Shown piece by piece: positions 27,919 through 36,283 of a stretch of 64,000 nt of DNA. Under the pieces are notes generated by a model. The model was not told the DNA's origin. It worked only from the letters and a program-made list of their open reading frames with translations, and did not search any database. Source of the stretch: CAVPTL01 sp963727235 (GTDB lineage Bacteria; Actinomycetota; Thermoleophilia; Gaiellales; JAICJC01); assembly GCA_963727235.1 (NCBI GenBank), contig CAVSFZ010000017.1:37283-101282 (forward strand), in the 5' to 3' direction. Made by a program: the position numbers and the translations under genes. The stretch's first letter is position 1, and the number at the start of each line of letters is the position of its first letter.

Positions 27919-28449
27919 CTAGGCGGCCTCGGCCGCCTGTCGCTTTTCGATGTACTGATCGAGCACCACCAGGAACTCCCTGAGCGGTGCTGCGAGGGTG
28001 TTGTACGAGCCCTGCAGCGGCGAGGCCAAAGCCCCCACCACCTGCGCCTGGAGCACGTCGCGGGGCGGCAGATCACCGAGCTGTCGCACCTCGTCGGCCG
28101 TCAGCGTCTCGCCTTCGATGATCGCTCCGCGCACCTCCAAGATGCGCGTCTGGCGGGCGATCTCGCTGAGCTTCTTGGCAGCCCCAGCGGGGTCGTCGGT
28201 GACAAACGCGATCGCCGTCGGGCCCTGGAGCAAGGCCACCAGATCAGGCTTTTCCGCCTGGCCGGCGGCGATCCGGGCCAACGTGTTCTTGGCCACGGTC
28301 AGGCTTGCACCCGCCTCCCGCAACTGATTTCGCACGTCGGCCAGCTGACCCACGCTGAGCCCGCGGTAGTCGGTCACGATCATCGAGTCCGCCCCGCGGA
28401 TCATCTCGGTCAGCTTCTCGACCGCCGCGCGCTTCTCAGTCACATTCAT
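27919..28449 (-). CDS. rplJ: 50S ribosomal protein L10
   Basis: A 176-residue L10, base of the ribosomal stalk. The DYRGLSVGQLADVRNQLREAG segment and AKNTLARIA are typical. I choose ATG 28449 (MNVTEKRAAV): GGAGG lies 8 bases before it, whereas the upstream in-frame GTG abuts the Shine-Dalgarno and cannot be used. Expression is probably controlled through the leader at 28450-28606. Confidence 0.95.
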   Translation of the reverse strand: MNVTEKRAAVEKLTEMIRGADSMIVTDYRGLSVGQLADVRNQLREAGASLTVAKNTLARIAAGQAEKPDLVALLQGPTAIAFVTDDPAGAAKKLSEIARQTRILEVRGAIIEGETLTADEVRQLGDLPPRDVLQAQVVGALASPLQGSYNTLAAPLREFLVVLDQYIEKRQAAEAA

Positions 28450-28606
28450 GCACTTCACCTCCTTCGGTTCGTCGGGCGTCCACCTGGTGGTGGACGCGCA
28501 CGAACCGAGAAGGTCGTACGAGGCCCCACCTGCGTCGGGTGTTTCGGTTTGAGCCCTGAGGCCCCGACGGTCTTCGGCGCGGACGCGATGTGAACAAGTC
28601 GTTGGT
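28450..28606 (-). ncRNA. L10-type ribosomal protein leader of rplJL
   Basis: The untranslated stretch between rplA and rplJ contains CCGAAGACCGTCGG-like sequence and a strong hairpin (GCGTCCACC/GGTGGACGC near 28478-28497) flanked by GGTTCG and CGAACC. This matches the general form of actinobacterial L10 leaders, where L10-(L12)4 binds its own mRNA to repress translation. The assignment is by resemblance and position, not by a covariance search. Confidence 0.6.
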
Positions 28607-29317
28607 CTAGCTGGGAGTCTCCTCGAGCAGATCTCGAGTGCGGGTGGTGTCGAGGTGGATCCCCGGCCCCATCGTCGACGCCATCGTCACCGACTTCAGG
28701 TACCGGCCCTTGGCGGCGGCGGGCTTGACCCGCAGGATCTCCTCCAGCACCGCACCGTAGTTCTCGACCAGCGCCCGCTCATCGAACGACTTTTTGCCGA
28801 TCGCGGTGTGCACGATCGCGGTGCGATCGGTGCGGTACTCGATCTTGCCGGACTTGATGTCCGAAACCGCCTTGCTGACATCGAAGGTGATGGTGCCGGC
28901 CTTGGGGCTCGGCATCTTGCCCTGCGGCCCGAGTACGCGGCCGAGCTTCCCGACGGTGCCCATCATGTCGGGCGTGGCGATCGCCACGTCGAAGTCCGAG
29001 AAGCCCTCCAGCACCTTGGCGGCGAGGTCCTCACCGCCGACATGATCGGCGCCGGCCTCCTCGGCCTCCTTGGCCTTCTCGCCCTGGGCGAACACGGCCA
29101 CGGTCACCGAGGTGCCCGTGCCGTGCGGGAGGAACAGGGTGCCGCGAAGCTGCTGCTCGGCGTGACGGACGTTCAGGCCCAGCCGCATGTGCACCTCGAC
29201 GGTCTCGTCGAACTTGGCCGTCTGCAGCGTCTTGAGCACCCGCACTGCATCCAGCGGCGCGTACAGCTTCTCGCGGTCGACCGCCTCGCGGGCAGCCTTG
29301 TATGCCTTGCCCGCCAT
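28607..29317 (-). CDS. rplA: 50S ribosomal protein L1
   Basis: A 236-residue L1, the mobile stalk protein that helps release E-site tRNA. Recognisable blocks include KFDETVEVHMRLGLN, VRHAEQQLRGT, VLGPQGKMPSPKAGT, and the C-terminal KGRYLKSVTMASTMGPG. Its ATG overlaps the rplK stop (ATGA). Ordinary length. Confidence 0.96.
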   Translation of the reverse strand: MAGKAYKAAREAVDREKLYAPLDAVRVLKTLQTAKFDETVEVHMRLGLNVRHAEQQLRGTLFLPHGTGTSVTVAVFAQGEKAKEAEEAGADHVGGEDLAAKVLEGFSDFDVAIATPDMMGTVGKLGRVLGPQGKMPSPKAGTITFDVSKAVSDIKSGKIEYRTDRTAIVHTAIGKKSFDERALVENYGAVLEEILRVKPAAAKGRYLKSVTMASTMGPGIHLDTTRTRDLLEETPS

Positions 29318-29745
29318 CAGCCCACCACCTCCACACCCATCGAACGGGCGGTGCCGGCGATGATGTTGACCGCCGCATCCACGTCGTTGGCATTCAGGTC
29401 CGGCATCTTGGTCTCGGCGATCGAGCGCAGCTGGGCCTTGGTGATCCTGCCGACGGTCTCGCGGTTGGGCTCGCCAGAGCCCGCGGTGATGTTGAGCGCC
29501 TCCTTGATCAGCACCGCGGCCGGGGGCGTCTTGGTAATGAACGAGAACGACCGGTCCTCGAACACGCTGATCTCGACCGGGGTGACCCGGCCGTTGTTGG
29601 GGCCCTGCGTCTGGGCGTTGAACGCCTTGCAGAACTCCATGATGTTGACGCCGTGCTGACCCAGCGCGGGGCCCACCGGCGGGGCGGGGTTCGCCTGCCC
29701 TGCGGGGATCTGAAGCTTGATCACCTTGATGATCTTCTTTGCCAT
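29317..29745 (-). CDS. rplK: 50S ribosomal protein L11
   Basis: A 142-residue L11, part of the GTPase centre and required for the stringent response. N-terminal KLQIPAGQANPAPPVGPALG with the thiostrepton-contact proline helix is intact, as is the C-terminal GTARSMGVEV. It lies 61 bases after nusG and overlaps rplA. Confidence 0.97.
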   Translation of the reverse strand: MAKKIIKVIKLQIPAGQANPAPPVGPALGQHGVNIMEFCKAFNAQTQGPNNGRVTPVEISVFEDRSFSFITKTPPAAVLIKEALNITAGSGEPNRETVGRITKAQLRSIAETKMPDLNANDVDAAVNIIAGTARSMGVEVVG

Positions 29746-29806
29746 TCCGTCTCCTTAGTGGTGCATGCGCGCCTCGAACGAGACGCTCCCACGATCGTGA
29801 GTGAAG

Positions 29807-30337
29807 CTAGATCTTCTTGACTTTGTCGAACTCCAGCTCGACCGGCACCTGACGCTCGAAGATCGAGACCAGCACCTTGAGCTTGCCCTGATCCTCGTTG
29901 ATCTCGGCGATCTCGCCGTCGAAGTCTGCCAGCGGGCCGGAGGTGACCTTGACGCTCTCGCCCAGCTCGAACTCGGCCCGGCTCTTCTGAGGCGCCTGGG
30001 CGACGGCCTGGGCGACGTGCAGCATACGGTCGACCTCGGGTTGGCTGAGCGGCACCGGCTTGTTCTGGGAGCCGACGAAGCCGGTCACGCCGGGAGTGTT
30101 CTTGACCAACACCCAGGCGTCATCGGTGAGATCCATGTTGACCAGCACGTATCCGGGCCACAGCCGGCGCTCGGTCTGCACCTTCTGGCCGTCCTTGGTC
30201 TCGACCACCGACTCGGTGGGGACGACAATCCGGCGCACGACATTCTCTTGGCTCATCGATTTGACGCGGTGCTCGAGATTGGCCTTGACCTTGTTCTCGT
30301 GCCCCGAGTAGGTGTTGATCACGTACCAGCGAAACAT
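29807..30337 (-). CDS. nusG: Transcription termination/antitermination factor NusG
   Basis: A 176-residue NusG. N-terminal NGN domain (WYVINTYSGHENKVK, RLWPGYVLVNMDL) binds RNA polymerase; C-terminal KOW domain (GESVKVTSGPLADFDGEIAEI) contacts Rho or S10. It begins at ATG 30337, 19 bases after secE. Confidence 0.97.
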   Translation of the reverse strand: MFRWYVINTYSGHENKVKANLEHRVKSMSQENVVRRIVVPTESVVETKDGQKVQTERRLWPGYVLVNMDLTDDAWVLVKNTPGVTGFVGSQNKPVPLSQPEVDRMLHVAQAVAQAPQKSRAEFELGESVKVTSGPLADFDGEIAEINEDQGKLKVLVSIFERQVPVELEFDKVKKI

Positions 30338-30356
30338 GTCCGTCCTTCGGCGCGGG

Positions 30357-30656
30357 TCAGTTTTGGAAATCGATCAGTCGCGTGGCGAGCCGCGCGAACA
30401 GCTGATCGAGACCGTACAGGTAGAGGCCGACCAGGAAGCAGGCGCCCAGCACGACCAAGGTCGCCTGGATCGTCTGCTGCCGGTTGAGGTAGTCGACTTT
30501 TGCGAGCTCGGCACGGACCTCACCGCTGAAGGCAAGGGTGCGCCGGTAGAGGCTCTTTTTTGCAACCGGCGCCCCGCCGGACTGGCTCTTCGCCCTCCCG
30601 GTTGTGGGAGCGGCCAAGCTGGTGCGAGACGACTGTCGATTCTTGTTTCGAGCCAT
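30357..30656 (-). CDS. secE: Preprotein translocase subunit SecE
   Basis: A 99-residue SecE: a basic, disordered N-terminal half, the conserved amphipathic segment EVRAELAKVDYLNRQQTIQ, and one membrane helix (LVVLGACFLVGLYLYGLDQL). It stabilises SecY. Located 12 bases downstream of rpmG, in the standard secE-nusG-rplK order. Confidence 0.95.
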   Translation of the reverse strand: MARNKNRQSSRTSLAAPTTGRAKSQSGGAPVAKKSLYRRTLAFSGEVRAELAKVDYLNRQQTIQATLVVLGACFLVGLYLYGLDQLFARLATRLIDFQN

Positions 30657-30668
30657 GGGCGATCGCGG

Positions 30669-30833
30669 TTAGCGAGTCTCTCGGTGCGGAGTGTGCTTTC
30701 CGCACCACCGGCAGTACTTCGAGAACTCGATCCTGTCAGGCGAGTTTCGCTTCGATTTGTTGGTTTGGTAGTTGCGCCGCTTGCATTCCGTGCAGGCAAG
30801 CGTCACATCCACTCGAACACCGGTCTTGGCCAC
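30669..30833 (-). CDS. rpmG: 50S ribosomal protein L33
   Basis: A 54-residue L33 from GTG 30833 (MAKTGVRVDVTLACTECKRR), with GAAGGAG 10 bases upstream. It is the zinc-type (C+) paralogue: two CxxC pairs, CTEC and CRWC. Too short for most gene callers' cut-offs. First gene of the rpmG-secE-nusG unit. Confidence 0.93.
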   Translation of the reverse strand: MAKTGVRVDVTLACTECKRRNYQTNKSKRNSPDRIEFSKYCRWCGKHTPHRETR

Positions 30834-30925
30834 CGCGGAGGCACTCCTTCTTCGACAGGGAAGTACGGGCGCGACGTACGCGCCGATCAGGCAGGATACA
30901 CGCGTTGACCAGACCTGAGCCCCCA

Positions 30926-31726
30926 ATGCGCGCGATCGAACTCGATCAGGTGTCGTACTGGCGGTTCAACCGGCGCACGGGCAGTCGCGACCAGATCTTG
31001 CGTGAGATCGACTGGCAAGTGGCCGCCGGGCAGCGCTGGACGGTGCTCGGCCCAAACGGCGCCGGCAAGAGCACGCTGTCGACGATCGCCGCCGCGCTCG
31101 GCCACCCCAGCTCGGGCACCGCCACCATCCTGGGCGGGCGGCTGGGGGCGATCGACATGCGCGCCCTGCGCGAGCGGATCGGGTTCCTGGAGCCGAAAGC
31201 TGCCCGCCGCTTCTCCTCCATCCTGAGCTCTGCAGACGTCGTCCTGACCGGCGTCACCGCAACCTTCGTGGTGCGTCCCGACCGGCTCGGTAAGGCCGAT
31301 CGCGAACGCGCCCAGCACCTGCTCGAGCGCTTCGGTATCGGTGAGCTGGCCACCCGTGCGCTGGGCACCCTGTCCCAGGGCGAGCGTCAGCGGGTGCTGC
31401 TGGCGCGGGCGCTGGTGGGCGACCCCGAGCTGCTGGTGCTGGACGAGCCGGCGGCCGCACTCGACCTCCCCGGCCGCGAGAGCGTGGTGGCTGCGCTGGA
31501 GGCCATCGCGGCCGATCACCCCGATCGCACCACCGTCACTGTCACCCATCACGTCGAGGAGATTCCGCCCTCCACCACCCACGGGCTGCTGCTGCGCGAC
31601 GGCGCCGTGACCGCCGCCGGGGCGATCGCCCCGGTGCTGGCCGACGAGCCGATGAGCGCGTGCTTCGGGGCACCCGTGCGGATGCGGCGTGACGACGACG
31701 GTCGCTGGCTGGCGCGGGTTAGCTAG
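30926..31726 (+). CDS. Stand-alone ABC ATPase, ModF-like
   Basis: A 266-residue ATPase: Walker A GPNGAGKST near residues 41-49, signature LSQGERQRVLLARAL, Walker B LLVLDEPAAALD, switch histidine in TVTHHVEEIPP. The sequence around GFLEPKAARRF and the late VEEIPP motif resembles the ModF/photorepair branch of ABC proteins. No permease or binding protein is adjacent, so its partner is unknown. ATG 30926 is used; an in-frame TTG at 30905 is an alternative. Divergent from rpmG. Confidence 0.8.
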   Translation: MRAIELDQVSYWRFNRRTGSRDQILREIDWQVAAGQRWTVLGPNGAGKSTLSTIAAALGHPSSGTATILGGRLGAIDMRALRERIGFLEPKAARRFSSILSSADVVLTGVTATFVVRPDRLGKADRERAQHLLERFGIGELATRALGTLSQGERQRVLLARALVGDPELLVLDEPAAALDLPGRESVVAALEAIAADHPDRTTVTVTHHVEEIPPSTTHGLLLRDGAVTAAGAIAPVLADEPMSACFGAPVRMRRDDDGRWLARVS

Positions 31727-31908
31727 TCGACACGAGTCGCGTACACCCACAGGATCACGCCGACCGTCATGAAGGCCGCCCCCGCGGTGATCAGCACGTG
31801 GCTGATCGTGACCGACGACGCGACGAATCCAACTGCCGTCATCGCCACCCCGATCGCGAACACGACCTCGGTACGCACCCGCCGCCGATTCCCACGCGTC
31901 TGCACCAC
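31723..31908 (-). CDS. Small two-helix membrane protein
   Basis: 61 residues, basic N-terminus (MVQTRGNRRRVRTE) then two hydrophobic helices at about 15-33 and 38-57. Its stop overlaps the convergent ABC ATPase stop by 4 bases. It starts 13 bases after the AAA ATPase gene and is probably co-transcribed with it. No known family recognised. Confidence 0.5.
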   Translation of the reverse strand: MVQTRGNRRRVRTEVVFAIGVAMTAVGFVASSVTISHVLITAGAAFMTVGVILWVYATRVD

Positions 31909-31921
31909 CCAAGGGTATCGC

Positions 31922-33097
31922 TCAGGCGTAGGTGCGGCGCATGTACCGGTGAAACTGCGGAACCGTGAACGCGGTCAGGCCGTGGCCCGGGGTGTACAGC
32001 AGGCCCTTGTCGATCAGCCGTGCGCGGGTCGGGCCCAGCTGCTCGGAGCGGCGGTGCATGGCCTCGGCCACATCGCCCGTTCGATGAGGCCCGTGTCCCA
32101 GCTCGGCCATCACCCGCAGGTACTGGAGCTCCAGCTCGGTGGTGCGCTGCGTCCGCACCCGAAAGAAGCTCTCGTCCAGCGTGGCCTCGACCAGCGGGCG
32201 GGCGGCCTCGGCCGAGGCCAGCGTGATCTCGGTGTCGGCGGGCGCCAGATTCCAGACGATCTTGCCGTACTCCTGCAGGAAGTACGGGTAGCCCTCGGTG
32301 TATCTCACGATCAGGTCGACGGCGTCGGGGCTGAACGCCACGTCCAGCTCGGCCGCGGGCCGGGTGAGCGCCTCGCGGGCCTCGCGCTCGAGTCCCAGCC
32401 GGCCGATGTGGGGAAACCGGAACAGCCGCTCGGCGTAGGACTTGGCATCCCCCGCGAGCCGCGGGATCTGGGGCAGTCCGGCGCCGACCAGGGTCACCGG
32501 CAGGCTTCGCTGGACGGTCTTGTGCAGCGCCATGATCAGCCCCTCCAGCTCGGCCGGACGCAGGAACTGCACCTCGTCGATCAGAAACGCGACCCCGGTG
32601 CGGTGCTCGCGGGCGGCCTCTCCCAGAGCGATGAAGAGGTCGGTGAGGTCGTCACTGAGGTGGCCGCTGTCGGCGATTCCCGGGAGTGCCTCGACATCCA
32701 GCCCGGCCGTCAGCGTGCCTTCGCTCGAGACCGTCACCTGAAACGACTTGAGGATGCTCGCGGCCCGGCTCATGCGCTCACCCCAGCCCGCCCTGGGAGC
32801 GATCTGCAGCAGTGCCCGCCGCGAAAGCATCGCCATCCGCCGGCCGAACTCCTCGTTCTTGGTGATCTCGGCCTCGACGCTGACCCAGCCGCCCGAACGG
32901 GCGCGAGCTTCGAACTCGTTCAGCAGCACCGTCTTTCCGACGCCCCGCAGCCCGGTGATCAGCATCGATTGCTCGGTGTAGCCACGGGTCAGACGGGCCA
33001 GCAGGACATCGAACGCCTCCAGCTCGGCATCCCGGCCCACCAGCGCCGCCGGCCGAGCGCCGGCATTGGGTGTGTACGGGTTGAGACGGGGATCCAC
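31922..33097 (-). CDS. AAA ATPase of the Orc1/Cdc6-like STAND type
   Basis: A 391-residue ATPase starting at GTG 33097. Walker A ITGLRGVGKTVLL is near residues 46-58, Walker B VAFLIDEVQFL near 165-175, followed by the sensor region TLVGAGLPQIPRLAG and a winged-helix-like C-terminus (RVMAELGHGPHRTGDVAEAM). This resembles the ATP_bind/AAA_16 proteins common in actinobacteria, whose roles are mostly unknown. A symmetric array of TTATC half-sites lies just upstream, suggesting autoregulation or control by a dedicated DNA-binding protein. Confidence 0.75.
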   Translation of the reverse strand: MDPRLNPYTPNAGARPAALVGRDAELEAFDVLLARLTRGYTEQSMLITGLRGVGKTVLLNEFEARARSGGWVSVEAEITKNEEFGRRMAMLSRRALLQIAPRAGWGERMSRAASILKSFQVTVSSEGTLTAGLDVEALPGIADSGHLSDDLTDLFIALGEAAREHRTGVAFLIDEVQFLRPAELEGLIMALHKTVQRSLPVTLVGAGLPQIPRLAGDAKSYAERLFRFPHIGRLGLEREAREALTRPAAELDVAFSPDAVDLIVRYTEGYPYFLQEYGKIVWNLAPADTEITLASAEAARPLVEATLDESFFRVRTQRTTELELQYLRVMAELGHGPHRTGDVAEAMHRRSEQLGPTRARLIDKGLLYTPGHGLTAFTVPQFHRYMRRTYA

Positions 33098-33106
33098 GAT
33101 CGCATC

Positions 33107-33161
33107 TTATCGTGCTTATCACTATTTATCGAACGTTGATAAAGTCGGATAAATCTGAAAA
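33107..33161. promoter_or_regulatory. Symmetric TTATC/GATAA half-site array upstream of ATPase gene
   Basis: TTATC at 33107, 33116 and 33126 is mirrored about position 33134 by GATAA at 33138 and 33148 and by GAAAA at 33157. Start-to-start spacings are 9-10 bases, one helical turn. The central pair forms the inverted repeat TTTATC-GAACGTT-GATAAA. It occupies most of the 70-base gap before the ATPase start. The local sequence is AT-rich against a GC-rich background. Confidence 0.6.
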
Positions 33162-33167
33162 GACCGG

Positions 33168-33806
33168 TCACGCCGCCGACGGGTGGATCAGCGGCACCAC
33201 CGGATCCCACCCCGCCCGCAGGACGTCCACCAGCGAGCGCGGCGTCAACACGGTGGCATCGCCCGACCGCGCGCGCGTCCGGCGCTCGGTGTACCCCGCA
33301 GGCGTCCACGCCATCAACTGATCGCCCCACACCAGGTGCGGCTGCCACTGGCACAGCACGAACGCCCCGTCAGGCAGCCGATCCCACAGGTCGGTGTGAC
33401 GACGCTGAGACTGGGTGACCGGCTCGATTCGCTCGAACTGCAACTGGGCATCGATGGCATCGGCGCCGATCTGGCCGGGATGGATCTCCCGCCAGATCTC
33501 ACCGAAGCGGTTGTAGTCCTCCCGCCGGCACAACGCGCACGGCCGGTGGCCCGCCGCAAAGGCGGTGGCCTCGTCCAGGAAGAACAGCTCGGTGAAGCGA
33601 CCCGGCTGCATCATCGGCCCGCGCTGCCACCCCCGGAACTCGAGCCTGCAGGCGATCCATCGGCGGCCGTTGTAGCGCCGCCGGATCCGCTGCTGGGAAT
33701 CGTGCAGGCACCCGCGGTTCCCGTACACCAACCCCCGGCCCGGATCCGCCACCAACTCACTCAGCGGCGTCACCCGGTTCTGTAACAACCTGTCACAACT
33801 CCGCAC
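33168..33806 (-). CDS. Conserved hypothetical protein with CxxC motif
   Basis: A 212-residue soluble protein. The middle contains ELFFLDEATAFAAGHRPCALCRR, a segment I associate with an uncharacterised actinobacterial family; the HRPCxxC pattern resembles the zinc-binding start of Ada-type or HNH-like domains, but no other motif supports a function. Starts possible at GTG 33806 (used) or GTG 33773. Ends 70 bases before the ATPase gene. Confidence 0.6.
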   Translation of the reverse strand: MRSCDRLLQNRVTPLSELVADPGRGLVYGNRGCLHDSQQRIRRRYNGRRWIACRLEFRGWQRGPMMQPGRFTELFFLDEATAFAAGHRPCALCRREDYNRFGEIWREIHPGQIGADAIDAQLQFERIEPVTQSQRRHTDLWDRLPDGAFVLCQWQPHLVWGDQLMAWTPAGYTERRTRARSGDATVLTPRSLVDVLRAGWDPVVPLIHPSAA

Positions 33807-33819
33807 CGATCAATGCCTG

Positions 33820-33850
33820 TGAATAAAAGGTGCCTGGCACCTTTTATTCA
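33820..33850. repeat. Intergenic palindrome, AAAA/TTTT class
   Basis: Perfect 15-base arms (33820-33834, 33836-33850): TGAATAAAA, then GGTGCC, T, GGCACC, then TTTTATTCA. It lies in the 55-base gap between two same-strand genes (downstream of the DUF1697 gene's neighbour and upstream of the 33806 gene). Confidence 0.92.
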
Positions 33851-33861
33851 TGCGGGAGAGC

Positions 33862-34398
33862 TTAGCCGTTTGCAAGCTGGTGAATTTTCGTGATGGTGTT
33901 CCAGTTGCGATTGGTGGCCGCGGTGCCCAGCCGCTTATCGGTCAAGAGCTTGACCAAGCGGCTGTCGATCTGGCCCGGAGGACGCCACATGTAGAGCTCA
34001 CGGCCGTGCAGCTGGAACCGCTCCGGCGCGTACTCGGCCGGGTCGATCTCCGCGAGCGCGTCCGGCGCCGGCTCGGACGCCAGGAAGCTGACGCTGTAGT
34101 ACTTGAGCGGGTCGGCGATGCTGCTGTACGGATCGTGCTGGACGACCGCTCCCAGCTGCGCCGCGGTACGCACCACCACGCGCACCTCCATTCCGAGCTG
34201 CTGCTCAATCGCCCCGGACAGCCGTGACTCGACGGTGGACGCCGACACGCTCGCGTCCAGCACCACGTTCCCGCTCTGCAGCAGCGTGCGGACACCCTCA
34301 AACCCGAGGCCGTCGCAGAGCGCCCGCAGGTCGGCCATCGCGATCCGCTTGTTTCCGCCGACGTTGATCCCGCGCAACAGCGCCACGTAGCGGGTCAT
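33862..34398 (-). CDS. DUF1697 family protein
   Basis: A 178-residue protein starting MTRYVALLRGINVGGNKRIAM, the hallmark of DUF1697, with GNVVLDAS and a ferredoxin-like two-repeat layout. Its function is unknown. It overlaps the methyltransferase stop by 4 bases (ATGA), so the two are coupled. Confidence 0.88.
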   Translation of the reverse strand: MTRYVALLRGINVGGNKRIAMADLRALCDGLGFEGVRTLLQSGNVVLDASVSASTVESRLSGAIEQQLGMEVRVVVRTAAQLGAVVQHDPYSSIADPLKYYSVSFLASEPAPDALAEIDPAEYAPERFQLHGRELYMWRPPGQIDSRLVKLLTDKRLGTAATNRNWNTITKIHQLANG

Positions 34399-35201
34399 GC
34401 GTCAGCCTCGCGCCGGCGCCACACGCGGCCGATGCGAGGGCCGCCGACCACCGACGCAGGCAGCCGGCCGAACGCCACCATGTCGCCCAAGGCACGCTCG
34501 ACCTCGTCCGCGGAGGCGATACCCTCGGCAATCACAGCCTCGGCCGACGCCGCCAGCGTCAGGTGGGGCAGCTCCACGATCTCGCCCGAGGCGGCCACTC
34601 CCTGCACGATCTCAAACCCGGGATCGGGGATCCCCGCCTCCAGACACAGCCGGTGAAGCTTTCGCCCGATGGCGGCGTCCCCGCCCCGGCGCCGCAGCGC
34701 CTCGCTGTACACCCGCTGGTAGAAGTCGTGCCCAGCATTGGGCGGGTCGGTGAAGCAGCCGTCGAAATCGGCGTCCTCGACGACAATCGCACCTCCCGGC
34801 CGGACCGCCGCCCACATCTGCCTGAGCAGCTCGACCGGCCGGCGCACGTGCTCCAGGAGGAACCGGCTGTACACCAGGTCATATGCCCCCGGTTCGCTCC
34901 AGCCGGTAACGTCGGCCGCCTGGAACCTCACGTTCTCGAGCCCCAACTCGACGGCCTGCTGACCCGCCAGATCGAGCTTGACCTGGTCCATGTCGATGCC
35001 GGTGACGCGGCCGTATGGGCCGACCATGCGCGCCAGCAGGAATGTGACATCACCGCCACCACAGCCCACGTCCAGGCAGTGCATCCCGAGCGTCACGCCG
35101 ACCCGATCAAGCAGCGCAGAGGTGTTGGCATCGTGCACTCGCGCGAGCACGCGCAGCCGGTCGTATCCCTCGCGACCGCCTCGGATCACGTAGTCACTCA
35201 C
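34395..35201 (-). CDS. Class I SAM-dependent methyltransferase
   Basis: A 268-residue methyltransferase. Motif I is LDVGCGGGDVTFLLA near residue 45, followed by the acidic GIDMDQ strand end, AADVTGW and the loop VYSRFLLEHV. Substrate not predictable. Starts at ATG/GTG near 35201 and is translationally coupled to the DUF1697 gene. Confidence 0.88.
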   Translation of the reverse strand: MSDYVIRGGREGYDRLRVLARVHDANTSALLDRVGVTLGMHCLDVGCGGGDVTFLLARMVGPYGRVTGIDMDQVKLDLAGQQAVELGLENVRFQAADVTGWSEPGAYDLVYSRFLLEHVRRPVELLRQMWAAVRPGGAIVVEDADFDGCFTDPPNAGHDFYQRVYSEALRRRGGDAAIGRKLHRLCLEAGIPDPGFEIVQGVAASGEIVELPHLTLAASAEAVIAEGIASADEVERALGDMVAFGRLPASVVGGPRIGRVWRRREADA

Positions 35202-35235
35202 GGCTCAATCGTACCCACAGGCGGACAACCGAGAA

Positions 35236-36237
35236 CTAGCGAGCACAGAACCGGTCGGTTGCGCGCACGAGCTCGGTGGTGATGCCCTCGGCGTCGGCGG
35301 CGTGACCGGCGTCCTCGACCACGACCAGCTCTGAGCCGGGCCACAGGCGGGCAAGCTCCCAGGCTGTCCCCAGCGGCGCCTGCAGGTCGAAGCGGCCGTT
35401 GATCATGATCCCGGGGATGCCGTCGAGGGCGGCGATGTTGCGCAGCAGGATTCCGTCCTCGAGGAACACGCCGTGGTCGACGTAGTGGGTCACCAGCCGT
35501 GCGAACGCCAGGGCGAACGCGGGGTCCTTGTACCGGCTGGCAAGCCCGGGCTTGGGCGGCCAGTCGGGGGTCGCCGATTCCCAGGTGCACCACTCCAAAG
35601 CGGCATGTGCACGCACCGCCGGATCGGGATCGTGCAACAGCCGGCGGTAGGCCGAAACCACGTCGCCGTTGCGAAGTGCCGCCGGCAGGGCGGCGCGGCG
35701 GCGCTCCCACTGCTCGGGGAAGAGCGGCTGCAGCCCTTCGCGGAAGAGCCAGTCATCCTCCTTGCGACGCCCCGCGGTGACGCCGAAGAGGATCAGCTCC
35801 GCGACGCGGTGGGGGTGCTGCTCGGCATAGGCGAGCGCCAGGGTGCTGCCCCACGATCCGCCCAACACCAACCATCTCTCGATCTCCAGGGTCTCGCGCA
35901 GCAGCTCGATGTCGGCAATCAGGTTGGACGTGGTGTTGGCGCTCAAGTCGATCTCCGGCACGCTCGCGTGGGGAGTGCTGCGACCGCAGTTGCGCTGATC
36001 CATCAACACCACCCGGTAGGCGGCCGGGTCGAATAGCCGCCGATGCCACGGCGTGCAGCCTGAGCCGGGGCCGCCGTGGAGCACCAGCGCAGGCTTCCCC
36101 AGTGGGTTCCCACAGGTCTCCCAGTACACCCGGTCGCCACCGCCCACATCCAGCATGCCGTGGTTGTCTGGTGCGATCTCCGGGTACACGGGAAGCAACG
36201 GTAGACGAGCCGCGTGAGCGATGAGTTTTCGGTTCAC
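35236..36237 (-). CDS. pip: Proline iminopeptidase
   Basis: A 333-residue alpha/beta hydrolase of the S33 family that removes N-terminal proline. HGGPGSGC forms the oxyanion hole, GGSWGST holds the nucleophile serine, DQRNCGRSTPH is the pip signature, GRFDLQAP has the acid and DAGHAA the histidine. Usual length is about 315-330. Divergent from the VOC gene by 46 bases. Confidence 0.92.
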   Translation of the reverse strand: MNRKLIAHAARLPLLPVYPEIAPDNHGMLDVGGGDRVYWETCGNPLGKPALVLHGGPGSGCTPWHRRLFDPAAYRVVLMDQRNCGRSTPHASVPEIDLSANTTSNLIADIELLRETLEIERWLVLGGSWGSTLALAYAEQHPHRVAELILFGVTAGRRKEDDWLFREGLQPLFPEQWERRRAALPAALRNGDVVSAYRRLLHDPDPAVRAHAALEWCTWESATPDWPPKPGLASRYKDPAFALAFARLVTHYVDHGVFLEDGILLRNIAALDGIPGIMINGRFDLQAPLGTAWELARLWPGSELVVVEDAGHAADAEGITTELVRATDRFCAR

Positions 36238-36283
36238 CGCGGATCTAAGGTACGACGCGCATCAACCGGCGAGAGGAGAGACC

